Shown: positions 11,828-25,503, counted from the stretch's first letter. The stretch: DNA of 64,000 nt from Nomia melanderi (GCF_051020985.1 NC_135008.1:806001-870000), one strand, 5' to 3'. Notes: generated by a model from the sequence alone, not told the origin. Translations and numbers: made by a program.

Positions 11828-12316
11828 CTGCCCTTTCCTCCTCGCTCCTTCTCTTTCTCTGCTCTCGCCGTCTCCTCCTTTCTACCTCGGCGCTCTCCGA
11901 CTCTCGTCTTCTACTCTCTTTCCGCTGTTTCGGTCTGCTCGTTTTTCTTCTGTTCGGAACCCGCGCGTAACCCCTCGTAACCTCGTCCGATCCTTTCGAA
12001 CCTCCACGTTCCACCCTTTCGTTCTTTCCGGCGCGTTCGCATCGGACGGCGCGTTGCACGTTTCCGTTCGAATCGGCCGCCACTGTCGCAACCCGGTTCC
12101 TCTTTCTGTCATTCGTCGCGTCGCGCCGCGGTTCCCTCGCAACACGAGCACGGAGGGTAGTTGGCGTCGAAACGAGTCGGTAACCTTCTTTCCGGCGAAA
12201 TTATCATAATGGCTTGGAACAGAAGCATGGCCCGGAGCGACCTTCGCTCGCCTGGAAACTGCCTGGCACGATGCATATTCTCTCGCCATCTTCCGCGAGT
12301 CTACGAGAGTCGACGT

Positions 12317-12393
12317 GCCTCGCCTCGCCTCGCCCCGCCGCGACTCGACTCGACTCGCCTCGACTCGACTCGACTCGACTCGACTCGACTCGA
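12317..12393. repeat. (CGACT/CGCCT)n pentanucleotide array
   Basis: Pentamers CGCCT, then CGACT, over about 77 bp. Confidence 0.85.
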
Positions 12394-15300
12394 TCGGTGG
12401 GTTTACGTGTGCTCCCTCGAACCCGCCTCGGTTACCTTGCCGAAGCAACGTCAGCCATACGCACGCACACATCCACGTCGGGTATATATACCCCTCGCAC
12501 GGTAATTACGTGACGTATTAATACCAGTTATTCCGCGTCGACTGGTTCTCTGCCCGTCTCGATCCGCAGGTGTATTTTGGATCTCTTTCTCTTTCTCCCC
12601 GCATTTCCCTCGCTCTCGCGTTCGTCTCTCTTTTTCTCCTTCCTTCCTTCCTTCCTCGCTTCCTTCCTTCCTTCCGTTGATCGCAGCCTGACCGATCTGC
12701 CGCTCGCTCCTTCACCTTCCATCCAGCGGGTCGCAGTCTCTCCTCTCGATCGGCCTGCTCCGTCTCCCCTGCTCTCGTCCTGCGAAAGGCATGCACTCGT
12801 CGTACAATAGGATGCTTTTACGAGCTCGAGACGATCGACGGAACGCGCGTCGGGACGGAGCGAGCCGATGCCGCGCGAATCGATAGCTGCCACCTTTCGG
12901 ATCGTTAATGCATCGACTCGATCCTCTCCCCGGGAATTCGGGAATCGCGCGGCGAACCGTCTCGGAACGAACCGTCGAGAGGACCGATCGCGAGGGGAAT
13001 CGGAACGCGAGCGCGGTCTCGCTTCCCCGAAAGGTGGTAACGGGACGACGATACGGAAATCTTAATAGCATCGGCTCGCGGTGCTTCTCACCGCGGACGG
13101 CCGCCTACTCTGCTCGCCACCTCCGAGCCGGAACCGCCGCTCGCTCGAGGGGACGAGCAACCGCTTATTAGCCAGGTAAAAATCATTCCGTGCTCGCATC
13201 GGCCACGCGATACGCGCCTCCTCCGATTTCCCCGATCGTTCTCGCGACTATTTTCCCGCTCGCTTCTCCTCGCTTTTCCGGAAGAAGGTTCGACGAGGAA
13301 ACGCCGGGCAGCGAAGTATCTTTCTCGTTCCGGTGCGGAATCCGCGCGAGCCTCGACGCAGACGTCCGTCGAAGACCGCACGCGAAGAAGTAGTATCGGC
13401 GGTTGCGCGCTCCTGCAATCTCCATTCGAAGCAATTACCTCGCGGATCCTAATGGACCGACTTTCCGTACGACCCAGGTTCCCGCTGGGCCGGTTCCCGG
13501 GAAAGATCGCGCGAGCGGCGCGCAGATAACGCGGTCCCCGCTCGAAAACGCGTCCGTCCGAGAGAATTCGAACTCGAGTTTCTACGACGCTTCAGGATGT
13601 CTAACGCCGTCGACCCAATGACCCCGTACCGACGCTCGCGCAGGTCGTTACCGTCACCGGAGAAACTACGGGTACTCGGGATTACGGGATATGCTTCTCC
13701 TCTGCCCGCTTTCTTCGCCTCATCGCGCGATACTCTCGCCGCGGCGACGGCTGCTCGGAAATCGACAAGGGCGCGGGGTTCGGCGATCTCGTCGATGACC
13801 GCCGCCGAATATTCGCTCGGCAATCCGTTATATCGCGAGCGCGATGCGCGCCGCCGACCTTCGTGCAGCGACTTTCACGACCCGTTTCCGTTTTCGCCGC
13901 GGTTCGCGGGGATCGCGCGTGCAGCCCGCGAGCGGCGCACCGTGGGCTAGAATCGTGGAAACTCGGACTGATCGCTGGCGTTCTCGAACGGTCAGGGACC
14001 GTTCGCCGCGTGTTCCTCGCTGACGATGCGCTGAGCGTTTAGGGAAATCGGAAACGTAGACGAATTCCGTTTTCCTTCAGATCCGCGATACTCATCTAGC
14101 TATCCAGATACGATCCCCAGATACTTCGCTTTGATATATGATTAGAAACGAGAGGTGTCTCTATTGTGACGAATGTAGGAAACCGTTTCTAGGACTTCTC
14201 CGAAGACTTCACTCGCGTGAAAGATCGCAACAACTCGCGAAATCGTCAAGCTATTCGAGAAATATCATTCTCCCTGCCGCTGTATTCTCACTATTATTAT
14301 AATAGAACTATCCATATTTCGCTTCTAATGCGGTAAGCTCGATTCGAAAGTCCCTCGAGGCTCAAAGTATTCAGATATTGGTTCGCAGCATAGAATTATC
14401 CTCTCCGTTTGCATTGGCACAGTTTCGAGCGGTGTTCCCTAACGCGGAGCGCACACGCCAACGTTTCACCGTCCGCAACGGTGACGGACGCAGGAAAGTA
14501 ACGCACCGAAAGAAAGAGCGACTTCTCCGCGAAACGGGCAGCGTTCCTCGCCGCGGTCATCTTAATCAAGGCGCTGTCGGTCGCGCTGGCCGACGAAAAA
14601 AATTAGCATTTTAAATGACGCGCTCCGCGGGTGCCTCCGTCTCTGGTTTCGGGGTCTGCTCCCCGGTCCCGGCCCGCCGCTCGGCTCCTTCGCCTTTCTC
14701 TCCGGGAGCGCGTTACGCGGTAGCGTCCTCGTCCGCTCGCACTCGCGTCTACTCGAATCTATTCGAGTTTGCCGCGGCCCCGCGCGCCTCCCGGCCCGCC
14801 GGCGTTCGGACTGTTTTATTTCCGTTTCGACGTCGACTCCGCGATTCGTTTATCATCGAAGAGGAACGGAAGATTGATCGTCGCTTCTCGATGTTTATAA
14901 TTATTTTGAAGGATGCCCGACGCTCATTGTGCCCCGCTCTCCGGCCTCTGCGCGGCGATCGCGCGTCGAACGAAGAAAGCGATAAATTCTCTCCTCCTCC
15001 GTCCGGACTGCGGAGTGTCGGTCGCCCTCCGCCCCGCAGGCCTCCCCCGTCCGGCCCTCGGTTCCCGGTCTTTCTCTATTTCGCGTTCCCGGCGCGTCCC
15101 GTCCCTCTCCGTCAGCTGGAACCGCGCGTCAGCATCATCAATCCACGTCCGAGAGTTCCTCTATGGTCGCGAGCGACGGGTTCTCGTATTCGCACCGGTC
15201 CGAGACGCCATGCCGAGCCGGGCCGAGTCGATCGACGACTCCATCGAAATTTCGTCGGGCCGATCGCGGATCCCCGCGCCGGAGAGTCCTCTCCGCGCGG

Positions 15301-16182
15301 TTCGATCCGCCGCGAATTCTTTTCCGCTCGAGCGAGCCTCGCGAACGAGTATCCGCGTTCGGGCCGACCGCTAACGGTACCGAGCATAAATGCGCCGCGC
15401 GCGAGCGTTCCCTCGGACCGCTCGGCACCGTTCTTCTCGCCGCGTTCCGTGGGTGTTCGTCTCGAGAAACGTCGAGTCGAGTCGCTCGCTCGCTCGTCGT
15501 TCCGTACCGCGAAAGGGAGGACGACAATTGCGATCGATGTAATCGAGGATTTCGCGTATCGCGCCGCGCGATCGGTACGCGCGCCGTCCCGAGCTCGTAG
15601 GTTCTTTCAGCGGAACCACTCGTATGGTAAAAGGCCGCGAGGGGAACGGGAACGGATGGAAAGATAGAAGAGACAGTGTTCGTTAGCTGTGGGGCGGAGG
15701 TTGGAATTCAGGCGGTGCGCAGCGGGGTGCCGTTTCTCCTCGGGACCGAGGAGAAAAACGAAGACGAATCGACGCGACGGAGAGAGCGGGACGGAACGCG
15801 GTGCACCAAGCCGAGAGGATAGAGTCTCTCGTACGCGGCAGAATCTCTTCCTGCCTCTGGACTCTGTTCCACGCGGACCCGTCGATACCGTCGAATACCT
15901 CTCGGCGTGGCCGTCGCCGAAAAATCCTCGCGGCGGAGTTCCGGTCGGCGGATCGCGCGAGGAAGGTCAACGTTTCTCGGCGAGCGCGGTATTTACCTTA
16001 GGCCGGGCTAGGCGCGAGCCGTGGAGAGGGCAGAGCGCCTCGCCGCGAGTCGAATCGGATCGAAGATCGCGAGAATCGCGGCGAGCCGGAAGCGTTTCGG
16101 CGGTTCCGAACCGGTTCCGGATCGACTGGAGTGTACGATCAGCAGGTTGACGTTTGTCCGTTTGTTTGTTTGTCTGTTGCAG

Positions 16183-16734
16183 CCGTGCAAAGGGGTCGGG
16201 TGCCGCCGTCGCAGCCGTCTCTGCCAGGTCTGCCGGGACAGTTCGCGTTGACGAACGGCGACGCGGTCGCGTGCGCCAGCCTGAACGGCCACTCTTACCT
16301 CTCCTCGTATATAAGTTTGCTGCTGCGGGCGGAGCCGTACCCGACATCGAGATACGGCCAGTGCATGCAGCCGAACAACATCATGGGCATCGACAACATC
16401 TGCGAGCTCGCGGCGAGACTGCTGTTCTCCGCCGTCGAGTGGGCCAGAAACATCCCGTTCTTCCCGGACCTGCAGGTGACGGACCAGGTCGCGCTGCTCA
16501 GGCTAGTATGGAGCGAGCTGTTCGTCCTGAACGCGAGCCAGTGCTCGATGCCTCTCCACGTGGCGCCGCTGCTGGCCGCGGCCGGCCTGCACGCGTCCCC
16601 CATGGCGGCGGACCGCGTGGTCGCGTTCATGGACCACATCAGGATCTTCCAGGAGCAGGTCGAGAAGCTGAAGGCGCTGCACGTCGACTCCGCGGAGTAC
16701 AGTTGCCTGAAGGCCATCGTCCTCTTCACCACAG
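16183..16734 (+). CDS. svp: svp coding exon: hinge and most of the ligand-binding domain
   Basis: 552 nt in phase with both neighbours. It starts (A)VQRGRVPP directly after the zinc finger and runs through a short Pro/Leu-rich hinge to YLSSYISLLLRAEPYP, where the ligand-binding domain begins. The receptor signature is plain in FFPDLQVTDQVALLRLVWSE (helices 3-5). The frame continues through NASQCSMPLHVAPLL, the region around FMDHIRIFQEQVEKL, and ends LKAIVLFTT plus one base. The acceptor is TGTTGCAG ending at 16182; the donor is GTAAAT at 16735. Reading through the donor would add about 23 residues before a stop at 16803-16805; an isoform ending there is possible but unsupported. Drosophila svp is known to make a form with a divergent LBD end. 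Confidence 0.97.
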
Positions 16735-18838
16735 GTAAATGCTCGAGTCCCGCGGAAAACGCCGCCTCGAAACGGCTCGAAATCCCTCGAAACGGCACCG
16801 GGTAGATTATCTGCCCCGGCGGATTGACCGGTGGAATGGCAGAAGCGCGTATCGCACACCGGCGCGGCGGGAGCCGTCTTTTCCCGTGAGCGGCGCGGCT
16901 CTCGCGATGCTATCGCGAAGACGGTCGTCGATGTCACGCGGTTCGTCGACGCGGGACGAGCTTAGGGAAGCTTAGAAAGGGACAATGGCTCCCAGGGAGC
17001 GCGGTTCCGCGATCGGTGGCAGGGCCGCCGGAAGAAGTCGAATCGCGAACGGGCGAAGCCTCGTTCGCCGGCCGTCCCCGTTGATCGCGTCTGCCCGACC
17101 ACTATCCGACTACAGCCGCCTGTCCGCAGCCGCTTTCCTTCGTCCAGCTTCGTCTAATCGACGCGAAGATGTTATCGGGCATCGCGGCGACTGTCATCCG
17201 GAACGCGCGCGATCCCCGCTCGAGCCAGAGACGAGAGATTCGCAGCCGGAACAATGCGACGCGAGCTCGGCCGAGCCGATGTTGCGCCGATCGTCATCGA
17301 GCCGCGGAGACAATGCTCGCGGTTCTGCTTCCCTTCGTATCTCTCTCGCCGCGGAGAGACGGAGACAGAGAGCCCTATCCCTTCGCGCGTTTTAGCTCGA
17401 ATCGTTCGCTAGCCATCGCGCGTCGTCGCGATTTCTGGCGCCTGCGCGAGATCGTTTAACGATCATTACGACGTTCCGCGATACCTAAAACGTTGATGGA
17501 ATATTATTTACTTACGCGCGTCTGGCGCGAGCGATACCCGCGAGCGATACCCGCGAGCGCGCTTCGCGTCGGGAAATTTTCTGAATCGCTTTAAAAGGAG
17601 CGTTACCGTTAAACGCTATCCACTATCCGCCTTCGTTCCCTCGCCCCGTTTAATTCTCTCGTTTCGCGTTCGACGACGGCGACGGCGAAGCCTCGCGGTA
17701 ATTATCCGCCGGCCTATCCGCTCTCGTTCCTTTGCCGTCCCCCGAGGAATCTCTCGATCGGGCCGCGTCGATACCGTCGTCCCCGTTCCAACGAAAAATC
17801 CTGCGCAACGTTTTCCGCGTCCGACCATCGTCGTCTCGGCTCCGATGCGCCGTCCCGATCCTCCGAAACCTCGGGGGAAGTCCGCTTTTCGAGGGGACCA
17901 CGAGAACGGACTGCGACGTTGGCCCATGCTAAACCATCTCGGTGTAGATACGAGACAAGCGGCTATTTATTTTCGTGCTATATGGCCGCGCTTAGCCTGG
18001 CTTAGCTTATGCTAATGTCCCGATTCTCGGGCGTCCTCCCTGCAGCCCTGCGCGGCCCGGCTACCCTCTTTTTCTTCGTTTCCTCCGCCGCGAAGGACCC
18101 GCTCCTTCTCCGTCCTCCTCGTCCTCTTTTTCCTCCTTTTTTTCCCTCGTTCCGCTGCGAGGACCGAGCGGATCCCATCGCGACCCGCGATACCGGGCCC
18201 GAGCCCGAATCCGCCGCACTCCTCGGCCCGGCCTCTCGGCGTCCGTCTTCGCTTTTTTCCGATCTCGACGATTCCTCGCCGACTCCCGTAAGCCCGACCG
18301 CAGGCCGCGCTCAACCTTTTTACCCTCGGCGAGTCACCGAACATCCTCCCGGTTTCCCGCTCCGCGCGTTTCCTCGGCCGCCGCTTTCCCCGCGCGCCTA
18401 ATTGTTCGGATAAAACGACGGAACGAGGGCACGATGCATAAAGTAGGCGCGTTTAGCTCGCTGGACCGACCGCTCCGGCGCGGCTTTCTCTCGAGATCTG
18501 TACCCGGTGACGGGCGAACACGCGAGGACACTCTCGACTCGAACGCGAAAATTCGACGGAGCCGCTCGCGACCGTAGCGCGGTGATCCCGGGGATCTCCG
18601 CGGAGAAACGGCGACGCGTCTCGACGGCGAACCGACGGTCGACGCGACGGACGCGCGCCCAGGGAGCGGGTTTTCGGCGTTCCCTCGTTTCTCGACCACC
18701 CCGTAGAGGCATGCGAAGCCACGATGCAGATATATTTATGCGAGAGGGTATTACGGCGAGTGCGGTACCTACGTGTATCTTGATGGGAAACACTCCCACG
18801 ATTACGTGGCATGCGATGCAATTCCTTTTGCCTCGTAC

Positions 18839-18901
18839 AACCGGCGAGCAACCGGCCGGCAACCGACCGGCAACCGGCCGGCAACCGGCCGGCAACCGGC
18901 G
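18839..18901. repeat. 10-bp GC-rich minisatellite
   Basis: About six units of GCAACCGGCC type, imperfect at the first two. Confidence 0.85.
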
Positions 18902-19600
18902 ACCCACGTACTCGTTGCCATGTGCTTTTCGTTTCTTGGGCGGTCTCCGCATTGCCTTCCCGGTATTAACAGCGTAATTAAGAATATACCCTGCAGCCGG
19001 AGACCGTTTCGCTCGATTACGAGGAATCCGCTCCGCGGACGCGTCTCGTCTCGTCGCGTTTCCGCGGTGCCGCTCGTTCCTCCTCTTCCTCCTTCCCGCC
19101 GCGGAGTATCGACAGGATCGAGCTCGGAATTTTCCCGGAGCGAGTTTACGCGGAGAGCTCCGGAATCGCGGATAAACGGGCGAGTCGAGGCGGAGACGCG
19201 GACCGGGCCGAGGAAAACGAGGTACGCTCCAGTCCTGAAAACGCGAGTCCGCGTCGACGCGAGCGACGACACGACACGGCGCCGCGACTCGCGAAGGGGG
19301 GGGTATCTGCTCGGCGATTTTTCCGCGCAATCGTCTAACGACGCGATGCGATGGTTCCGTGCATCGTGTCCAATCGCGAGGCGGCTGTAGCGCATCGAAA
19401 CGGACGCGCAAACGAGGGCACCGCGGAGACTGGAGGAGAAAGTAACCGCGCGATCGTCGGTCGCTCTAGCTCGACGAACCGATACCTCACCGTGCGCCGA
19501 GATCGCGCGAACCGTACGATCCGCGCGCGATGGACCGGAATCGCAAAAACGCTGGAACTCGTGTTTCTCTTATTCTCCCATCGATAGCCTAGAGGCGGAT

Positions 19601-20157
19601 TGTTTCTGGGGTTTTCGGGACTTCGGGTTTTCAGATTTCACCGCGGAAGACATAGTTCGAACTGAGAATGAAGTTTTTTCGTAGATTCCTTGTAGATGGA
19701 CAGAAATGTCGAAACACCGAGAAACCTTTGTTGTATAATCGAAAAATTGAAAAGCGCTCGTTACTTTCTTAGGATGAGAAACCGTAGTAAAAGCTAGCCT
19801 TACCGTAGACGTCCGTAAATTAGAAAATAGGAGAGAACAGGCCTCGCGAGACGATATCGAAGGTAAAAGTAGGAATATTTCCATAAACTTTGCATACGTC
19901 TGTAGATAAAAGAATGCTTTTCAAGACGGTACAATTAAATTCGACGAAACGGTGGCCACTTTGAAAATATCACGCGTCGATGTACGGCGTCCCCCGAAAA
20001 GCGCGCGGTCTTTCTAAGCCGGGCGTTTCGCTTCGACTCCGAAGCTCCGTTGAGCAATGCCGGGTGAACCGAGGCAATTGATTTTTACAGCGATAGTTAC
20101 CCGGCGCGTTTAAGAATGAATAAAATTTAGCGTGCGATACGGCGGGCCTGGTAACCT
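19601..20157 (+). repeat. Dispersed repeat, copy A
   Basis: An AT-richer island that aligns in order and orientation with 27149-27537. Shared words are TGTTTCTGGG (19601), AGACGTCCGTAAATT (19807-19821), AGAGAACAGGCCT (19832-19844), GGTGTMCCCGAAAA-like and TCTTTCT segments, ATAGTTACCC, AGAATGAATA-like and GCGTGCGAT near the right end. Spacing differs by indels. No open frame and no clear inverted termini were found; the family is unknown. Confidence 0.65.
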
Positions 20158-20819
20158 ACATTTAACCGGGAATAACGCGCGAACGGCCGACCGAATTGCG
20201 GCGATCGTTAATATCGCGTACTCGCAGTCGTGTCCCCGATCAGACTGGCGTATTATTGGCGCGTTTATCGTTGTCGTTATTATCGCCGTCTGTCGTTCGC
20301 GCTCACCTGTTAACCTCGGATAATTTATCGACGCCACGGAACGGTCATGCTCTCGAAACGTCGGCCGGAGATGGCCGGAGAAACGGACCCGGTGGAGACG
20401 GCCGCGCGAGGCGGAGAATTAACGGCGGCGCGGAAGCGACGCGACGTTCGGCGTCCTCCCCTCGACGTCTCGTATCAACGTTTACGTTTCCTCGATTGCT
20501 ACGCGAGAAGTCGGCGAGCAAGATCCTAGAAATCCGAAGAAACGCGTCCGCTTCCGTCCGATCGAAGATTCGAAAGTCGAAACCGAAGTCGACACAGCGA
20601 TCCGGTGACCGAGAGCGACGTCGAAGGATCGGACACGCGCGCGACGCGTGCACACGCTCGGCGAGACAAAGGGAAATGAAAACGAGCGAGCAAAAGCAAC
20701 GAACGGATGAACGAGAGCGGCAGTTGCGAAGGGATGAAGCTCTTCGGAGCAGGGGAGAGCGCGTTATCTGCGAAACCGGGACCACGATCCTCGCGACCGG
20801 CTCTCTATCTCTCGCATTG

Positions 20820-20925
20820 TTACTTGGCGTTGAGTCGGGGTCGCATCCCCCAACCCTTGACTTTGAGCGTTACCCATTTACGTTTTATTATCTGCCCTCT
20901 TCCGTGCGCGTCCGCGTTCATGTTC
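20820..20925. promoter_or_regulatory. Low-CpG block, candidate enhancer
   Basis: It contains TTGACTTTGAGCG, TTACCCATTTACG and TTTTATTATC (Hox/Cdx- and GATA-like) within GC-rich intron. The function is a guess from composition. Confidence 0.25.
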
Positions 20926-22224
20926 CCGTTCCCGTTCCCGCTCCCGTTTCACGGTCGGCGTCGCGCCTCGCTATCGCCGATCGGAACGAGGGTGGCCAAA
21001 AATCGCACGGTTTTCGGGCTCGGAGGAGCAACGAGCGCGCGATACACGCGTTTACGAGATGTCGCCTCCCCCTGAATGGATCGGACGTAGTTTCGGCCGC
21101 GTTCCTCGCGCGGCGCGAAGACAATCGCGAGAATATGCGGCCAGGAGAGAAGAGGAGAGGATCGACGCCGGAGGATTCCCCGGCATCCGCGGCCGCGCGG
21201 AGCCGTAACCCTTATCGGCGTATCGCAGGGCAAAGGGTTGGCCCGGTATTAGAGTAAGCCGCGGTATTAACCTCGGAGTTTAATATAAACGACGGTGCTC
21301 GGCTCTACGGCGTCGTTCCGACGACCACCGGGACGGCGGAGGGTGGTCACGTGACCGGCGGACAATGCGAGACGCTTATCGACGTCCTCGGCCGAAACGA
21401 ACCCTCGGACCGCCGCGCTGGATCACCGGCGCGGTCCGTCGTCGCTTAACCTCCGCGGCCGTATTACCCACGAGTTATCCGCCGCGCTCTGCCCTCTGCC
21501 CTCTGCGCCCTGCCCCCCGCCGGAAATTCGTTGAACCAAGATATCGCGGCACAGACGCCGTTCGCGAAACAAAGCCCGGCCTTCTCGCCGTTTCCACCGA
21601 AACGCCGAAAGAGAGGCTCGCTTCACAACCGGCGACGCCGAGCTCCTCTAATCCCAATCGAAAGCGAACTGTCGTTGCGCCGTTGCCGAAAGGAGAATCT
21701 CCGGATTCGTAGTCGGCGCTCTCTTCGTCAGCTTCGGCTGATACATGAAACGCGAAGCGGGAATGCGGGATATCGATGGACTTAACGAGTTCCAGAGAAC
21801 GCGCGATGAAACGTCTCGAGCGTTCACGTAAGGCGACTTAACCTTTCGGCTGCGCGGGACTAGCCGCGAAGCTGCCTCCGTGCGGTTCGGTTCGACGCGT
21901 CTGCGTGTCGTAAATGTAATATCGCTGCGGTTTCAGCGCAATTACGTTGGATTAGACTATAATGTGCACGACGCGTTCGAAAAGATGCGCGCGATAGACA
22001 TTGTGGCGGCGCACGGTAGCCGAAAGGTTAAGACTGCTCTCTCGAAAGGTGCACGCGAGATCCGCGTCGGAATCGCACGCCATCGGAACGATCTCTTCGC
22101 TAGGTTACGCGGGAAGAGGGTGAAGATCGAGCGTCGAAAAGTCGAGAAGACGGGACAGCTCGGCCGATCCGGATAATGGATTCGTGCTCCGCGCGGCGCG
22201 AGGCGGAGGGGACGGTTTGGGCGT

Positions 22225-22450
22225 TGCACGCGTGCCATTCCTAGTCGCACATGCCTGCCGTACGACGGAACGCACCGCTCCGCGCCGCACCAGCAGACAA
22301 TATCGCGCATTCACAGATTGCGCTGTCAGGCACTCGAATAATATTCGGGGTGACACGCCATGTATCCGCTATGCGGTGCGCCGACCGGCCTGCTCCGTAT
22401 GACTCAGCATCCCCTAACCGCGACTGCTGCTCTCCGCGGCTTAGGGTACG
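22225..22450. promoter_or_regulatory. Block with AP-1/MARE-like site, candidate enhancer
   Basis: It contains ATGACTCAGCA (AP-1/Maf-like), GACAATAT, CGAATAATATTCG (palindromic) and GGGTGACAC. Evidence is motif-level only. Confidence 0.25.
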
Positions 22451-22845
22451 ACCGCGGGTGTCTAAGGGGCGTTGAAGGAGCCCCGGCGGGAAAGAGAGCG
22501 CGCCGGCCGGGAGCAGGACGGAGCTGCGACGAGGGAGGCTGGCCGGCGATATACATACGCGCGCGTGCACACGTACGCGCCGCGGAACCGGCGGCAAACG
22601 AAAAACGAGAGAGCCTCGGGGTGACGGCGGGACGCGCCGGCGGAGGAAAAACCGTAGGGAAAACCGAGAGCCGGGGGTGGTGGAGGGGCTTCAGAGGCGA
22701 AGCGTATCGGGGTTCTTTCTCGGTTAGAATCGGGAACGGACGAGCGAGATCGTGCGGTACAGCAGCACGTGTCCGTGACCGATCCAATTTTTTCCTCCAC
22801 GCTTCGATACGCGAGCGCGTCGCACACTCGCGCGCTCTCGTCCCT

Positions 22846-22882
22846 TCCTCCTCCTCCTCCTCCTCCTCCTCCTCCTCCTCCG
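22846..22882. repeat. (CCT)n microsatellite
   Basis: About twelve CCT units; on the reverse strand it makes a Glu/Gly-run artefact. Confidence 0.85.
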
Positions 22883-23644
22883 CCGCCTGCCGCCTGCCGT
22901 TCTCGCTCCGTCCCGTCGTACGACTTCTCAATCAGCAGCATCTCGGCCTCGGTATTGGGTTTGCCAACGAGATTCGTCACGCTCCGCTCGGCCCGCGTCT
23001 CCGGTTTTACGTCGGTGCCGAATCCGCCGAGGCGAACCCGTTTATTCCGCTGAAACGTCTCGTCCCGGCGACTCGACAAATCCCCGTAATTGTCCCCGGA
23101 CGGTCCCCCGCACGCGAATTGGGCCGAGCCCGCGTCGGCTGATCGATCACCGGTCGCCGGTGGTCCGCGCGCCGACCGCGACAATGCGATTTTTGCTTTC
23201 GCCGAACGCGCGCCGAACTTTCTTCCGGATAACTCGCCTCGAGCATGACGCTCGTTCCGTTTGCTTCCTTTTTATTCCTTCTTCTTCTTCTGCTTCTTCT
23301 TCTTCTTCGCTGGCCGTTCCTCTCGTTCCGTTCGCGCTGCGGCGCGGTCGCCCTCGCCTCGCCTCGCCGAATAAAAGCTCGCTGCTCCTCCGGCTCGTTC
23401 GCCCCTAGGTCGGTCTTTAATTAATCCGATTTACATCGAGCAGGATCGGTTCTCTACACGCGTGACAGAACCGCGCGCGGCGCATACCTCCGTTACTACC
23501 TAATGGGGCATTCATTAGGAGAGAAATAGCCTACCGAAACGGACCACGCTACCGGGAGTAACACGCGTCTTTCGCCCGAAAAGACGACTGTCCCTCCGAG
23601 GAGGAATGTCCTCTTCGAGGCAGCACCGGCCGACGCGCAAACCT

Positions 23645-23714
23645 GTAAACGTATAAACGTATAAACGCATAAACGCATAAACGCATAAACGCATAAACGC
23701 ATAAACGCATAAAC
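23645..23714. repeat. 8-bp tandem repeat (ATAAACGC)n
   Basis: About eight units of ATAAACGC/ATAAACGT in tandem. The array is AT-rich compared with its surroundings. Confidence 0.9.
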
Positions 23715-25424
23715 CTACGAGCGAGCGGAAGAATTCGAATGCAAAAACGCGACGAAGCTCGTTGCGAAACGAAGCGACGCAACGGTCGCGATTCGATCTC
23801 GCGTGTGTCGCGAGTTGCACAATCGAGGGCGTTCCTCGTTATCGCCTGGCCGGTGGCTCGTCGATCTCGGAATCGCGTTTCCTCCTCGTCTCTCTCGGGT
23901 TCCGAGGCAAAGCTCGGAACGCGGCACTTTTGCCGCCAAAGTGTCGGGCCACTGATAAGCCGAAGGCATTAATTTCACGGCGGAACCCCGCTACTCTGCA
24001 TAGACCCTTCCCAACTAATACAATTACGTTATAACCCCTTGTCGACTCGTTTCTCCGGCCGTCCCTCTCTTTATCTTCTTTATCAGCTCTCTCTGCTCCC
24101 TCCTCTCTTGCTCTCGCTGTTCCCGATTTATCGATTCGTCGGTTCCTTCGTGCGTTTCGAATTCTTCAAATGTCGCTATCCGCGGCACGGTTCCTTTAGG
24201 AATGTTTCATCGACGAAACCGCGAACGACTCGAAAGATCCCCCGATCGCGCTCGCGATCGGGCGACTGGCAACGATGGAATTTTTCCCGATAGCCGCGAT
24301 ACCGCGAAGGAGGGCGAGGGGGGAGCTCGATGGAGAAATCGGAGAGCGAACAGCGAAAAGCGAGAGCGGCGAGCCAATGGGCGACGAGAGGGAACAGGCA
24401 GGTCGAACGAGGGTTAAATAATCTGATTAGCTGGTCTCACTGACCGTCGAACGAAGTATGGAAATGAAGGGCATTCATTGGACGGTGGCCGGTACATTGG
24501 CGGTGGCGAGTTCCGTATCCGTGTCCGTGGCCGCGCGCGTGTTCGTGCCCGCGTCCGTGCTGGAGGGTGCTGAAAAGGGTGACAAAGTTAGCCGAGGGTT
24601 CGTTGCGACTGCGTACACCGCCGGGAACCGGCGAGAGTGTCGCGCATCGACAATTAACTAACGAGCAGTTGACACAACTTATCAAATGGTATCGCGTCAC
24701 GGACCCGCCGTTACCGCCGCTGGAGCCAGAAACAGAGCCTCGACCGCCACCGCAACCGCAACCGCAACCGCAACCGCAACCGCAGTCGTTCCCGCAGCAG
24801 GGCGCTCCAATTATTCGACGGGGACGCGCGCTTCGCTCTTTCGCTCTCGACGAGACGAGCTGGACGTTCTTTCGCGCTCCAATTTCCGCGTTCGTCGGCC
24901 ACCCGGAAACCCACCGCGTTTCCCGAAAACGGCGAGCTCGGTAGCCGACGAATCGCGGCTGGGTCTCGCGGAGAAACCCGGGTCGGCCGAGGAGATCGCC
25001 GTGGCCGCGACGAAACGAGGGAAAAGGGTGGGAGAAAAAGAGAGGCCATCGAGCGAGCGAGCGAGCGCGTAGGTGGCTCTGAATGAAAGCGCGACAGGCT
25101 GAAAGGCGAGTGCGAATCACAGTTAATCGCAACGCGCGGCACGCGGCTCGTTCCTCGGGCCGCGCCGGAGGGTTCGCGACGCGCAGAAATCGGGACGATA
25201 CGGTAAACGCGCGAGATCCGGTATCGAGCGTAGGTGGCCGCGGCGGACGCGGGACGCGCGCCGGCCACGGCGACTGCCGGAACGGAGATTCATCGCGCGA
25301 CTCCGACTCGCCTCGGCCGCGCACAGGTAAACCACCGGTCCGGAAAGAGATACGGAGGGCGATCGCGAAGAAAGGCCGCAGAGGGGCCGGCGGAGCCGCC
25401 GGCCCGGCAGGGGCTGCGGGGAGC

Positions 25425-25503
25425 GACGGCCAAGAGACGGCCAAGAGACGGCCAAGAGACGGCCAAGGGATTGCCAAGGCATTGCCAAGGCATTGCCAAG
25501 GGA
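25425..25503. repeat. 11-bp tandem repeat
   Basis: Units of the GACGGCCAAGA type change to ATTGCCAAGGC over seven copies. The pseudo-frame on the minus strand (repeated LAVSWPS/LGNALAM) is an artefact of this array. Confidence 0.85.

Larger units (their letters stand above)
5519..16182 (+). other. svp: svp intron between zinc-finger-2 exon and LBD exon (10.7 kb)
   Basis: Donor GTAGGT at 5519; acceptor is a TTTG-rich pyrimidine tract ending TGTTGCAG at 16182. I recognise no separate gene inside. Separate entries describe a duplicated CAAGGTCA-type site (6158-6180 and 6508-6530), a hairpin-containing block near 7.45 kb, homeodomain-site blocks (8.4 and 9.0-9.2 kb) and several simple repeats. 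An acceptor-like CTCTTTCAG ends at 9911 in a frame that could continue from the upstream exon, but nothing else supports an exon there. Confidence 0.9.

Noticed and set aside
13168..13180. GCCAG|GTAAAA in the svp intron as a ratchet point
   Set aside because: Lacks a pyrimidine tract before the AG.
14615..15667. 350-codon open frame on + in the svp intron
   Set aside because: Arg/Ser/Pro/Ala-rich with no domain, in very GC-rich DNA, and overlapped by equally long frames on other frames and strands. Composition artefact.
23645..23714. Regular 8-bp repeats as a CRISPR-like array
   Set aside because: No spacers, the units are too short and the DNA is eukaryotic; it is a plain tandem repeat.
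25318..25336. CACAG|GTAAAC in the svp intron as a ratchet point
   Set aside because: Purine-broken upstream tract in GC-rich sequence; the donor is weak.
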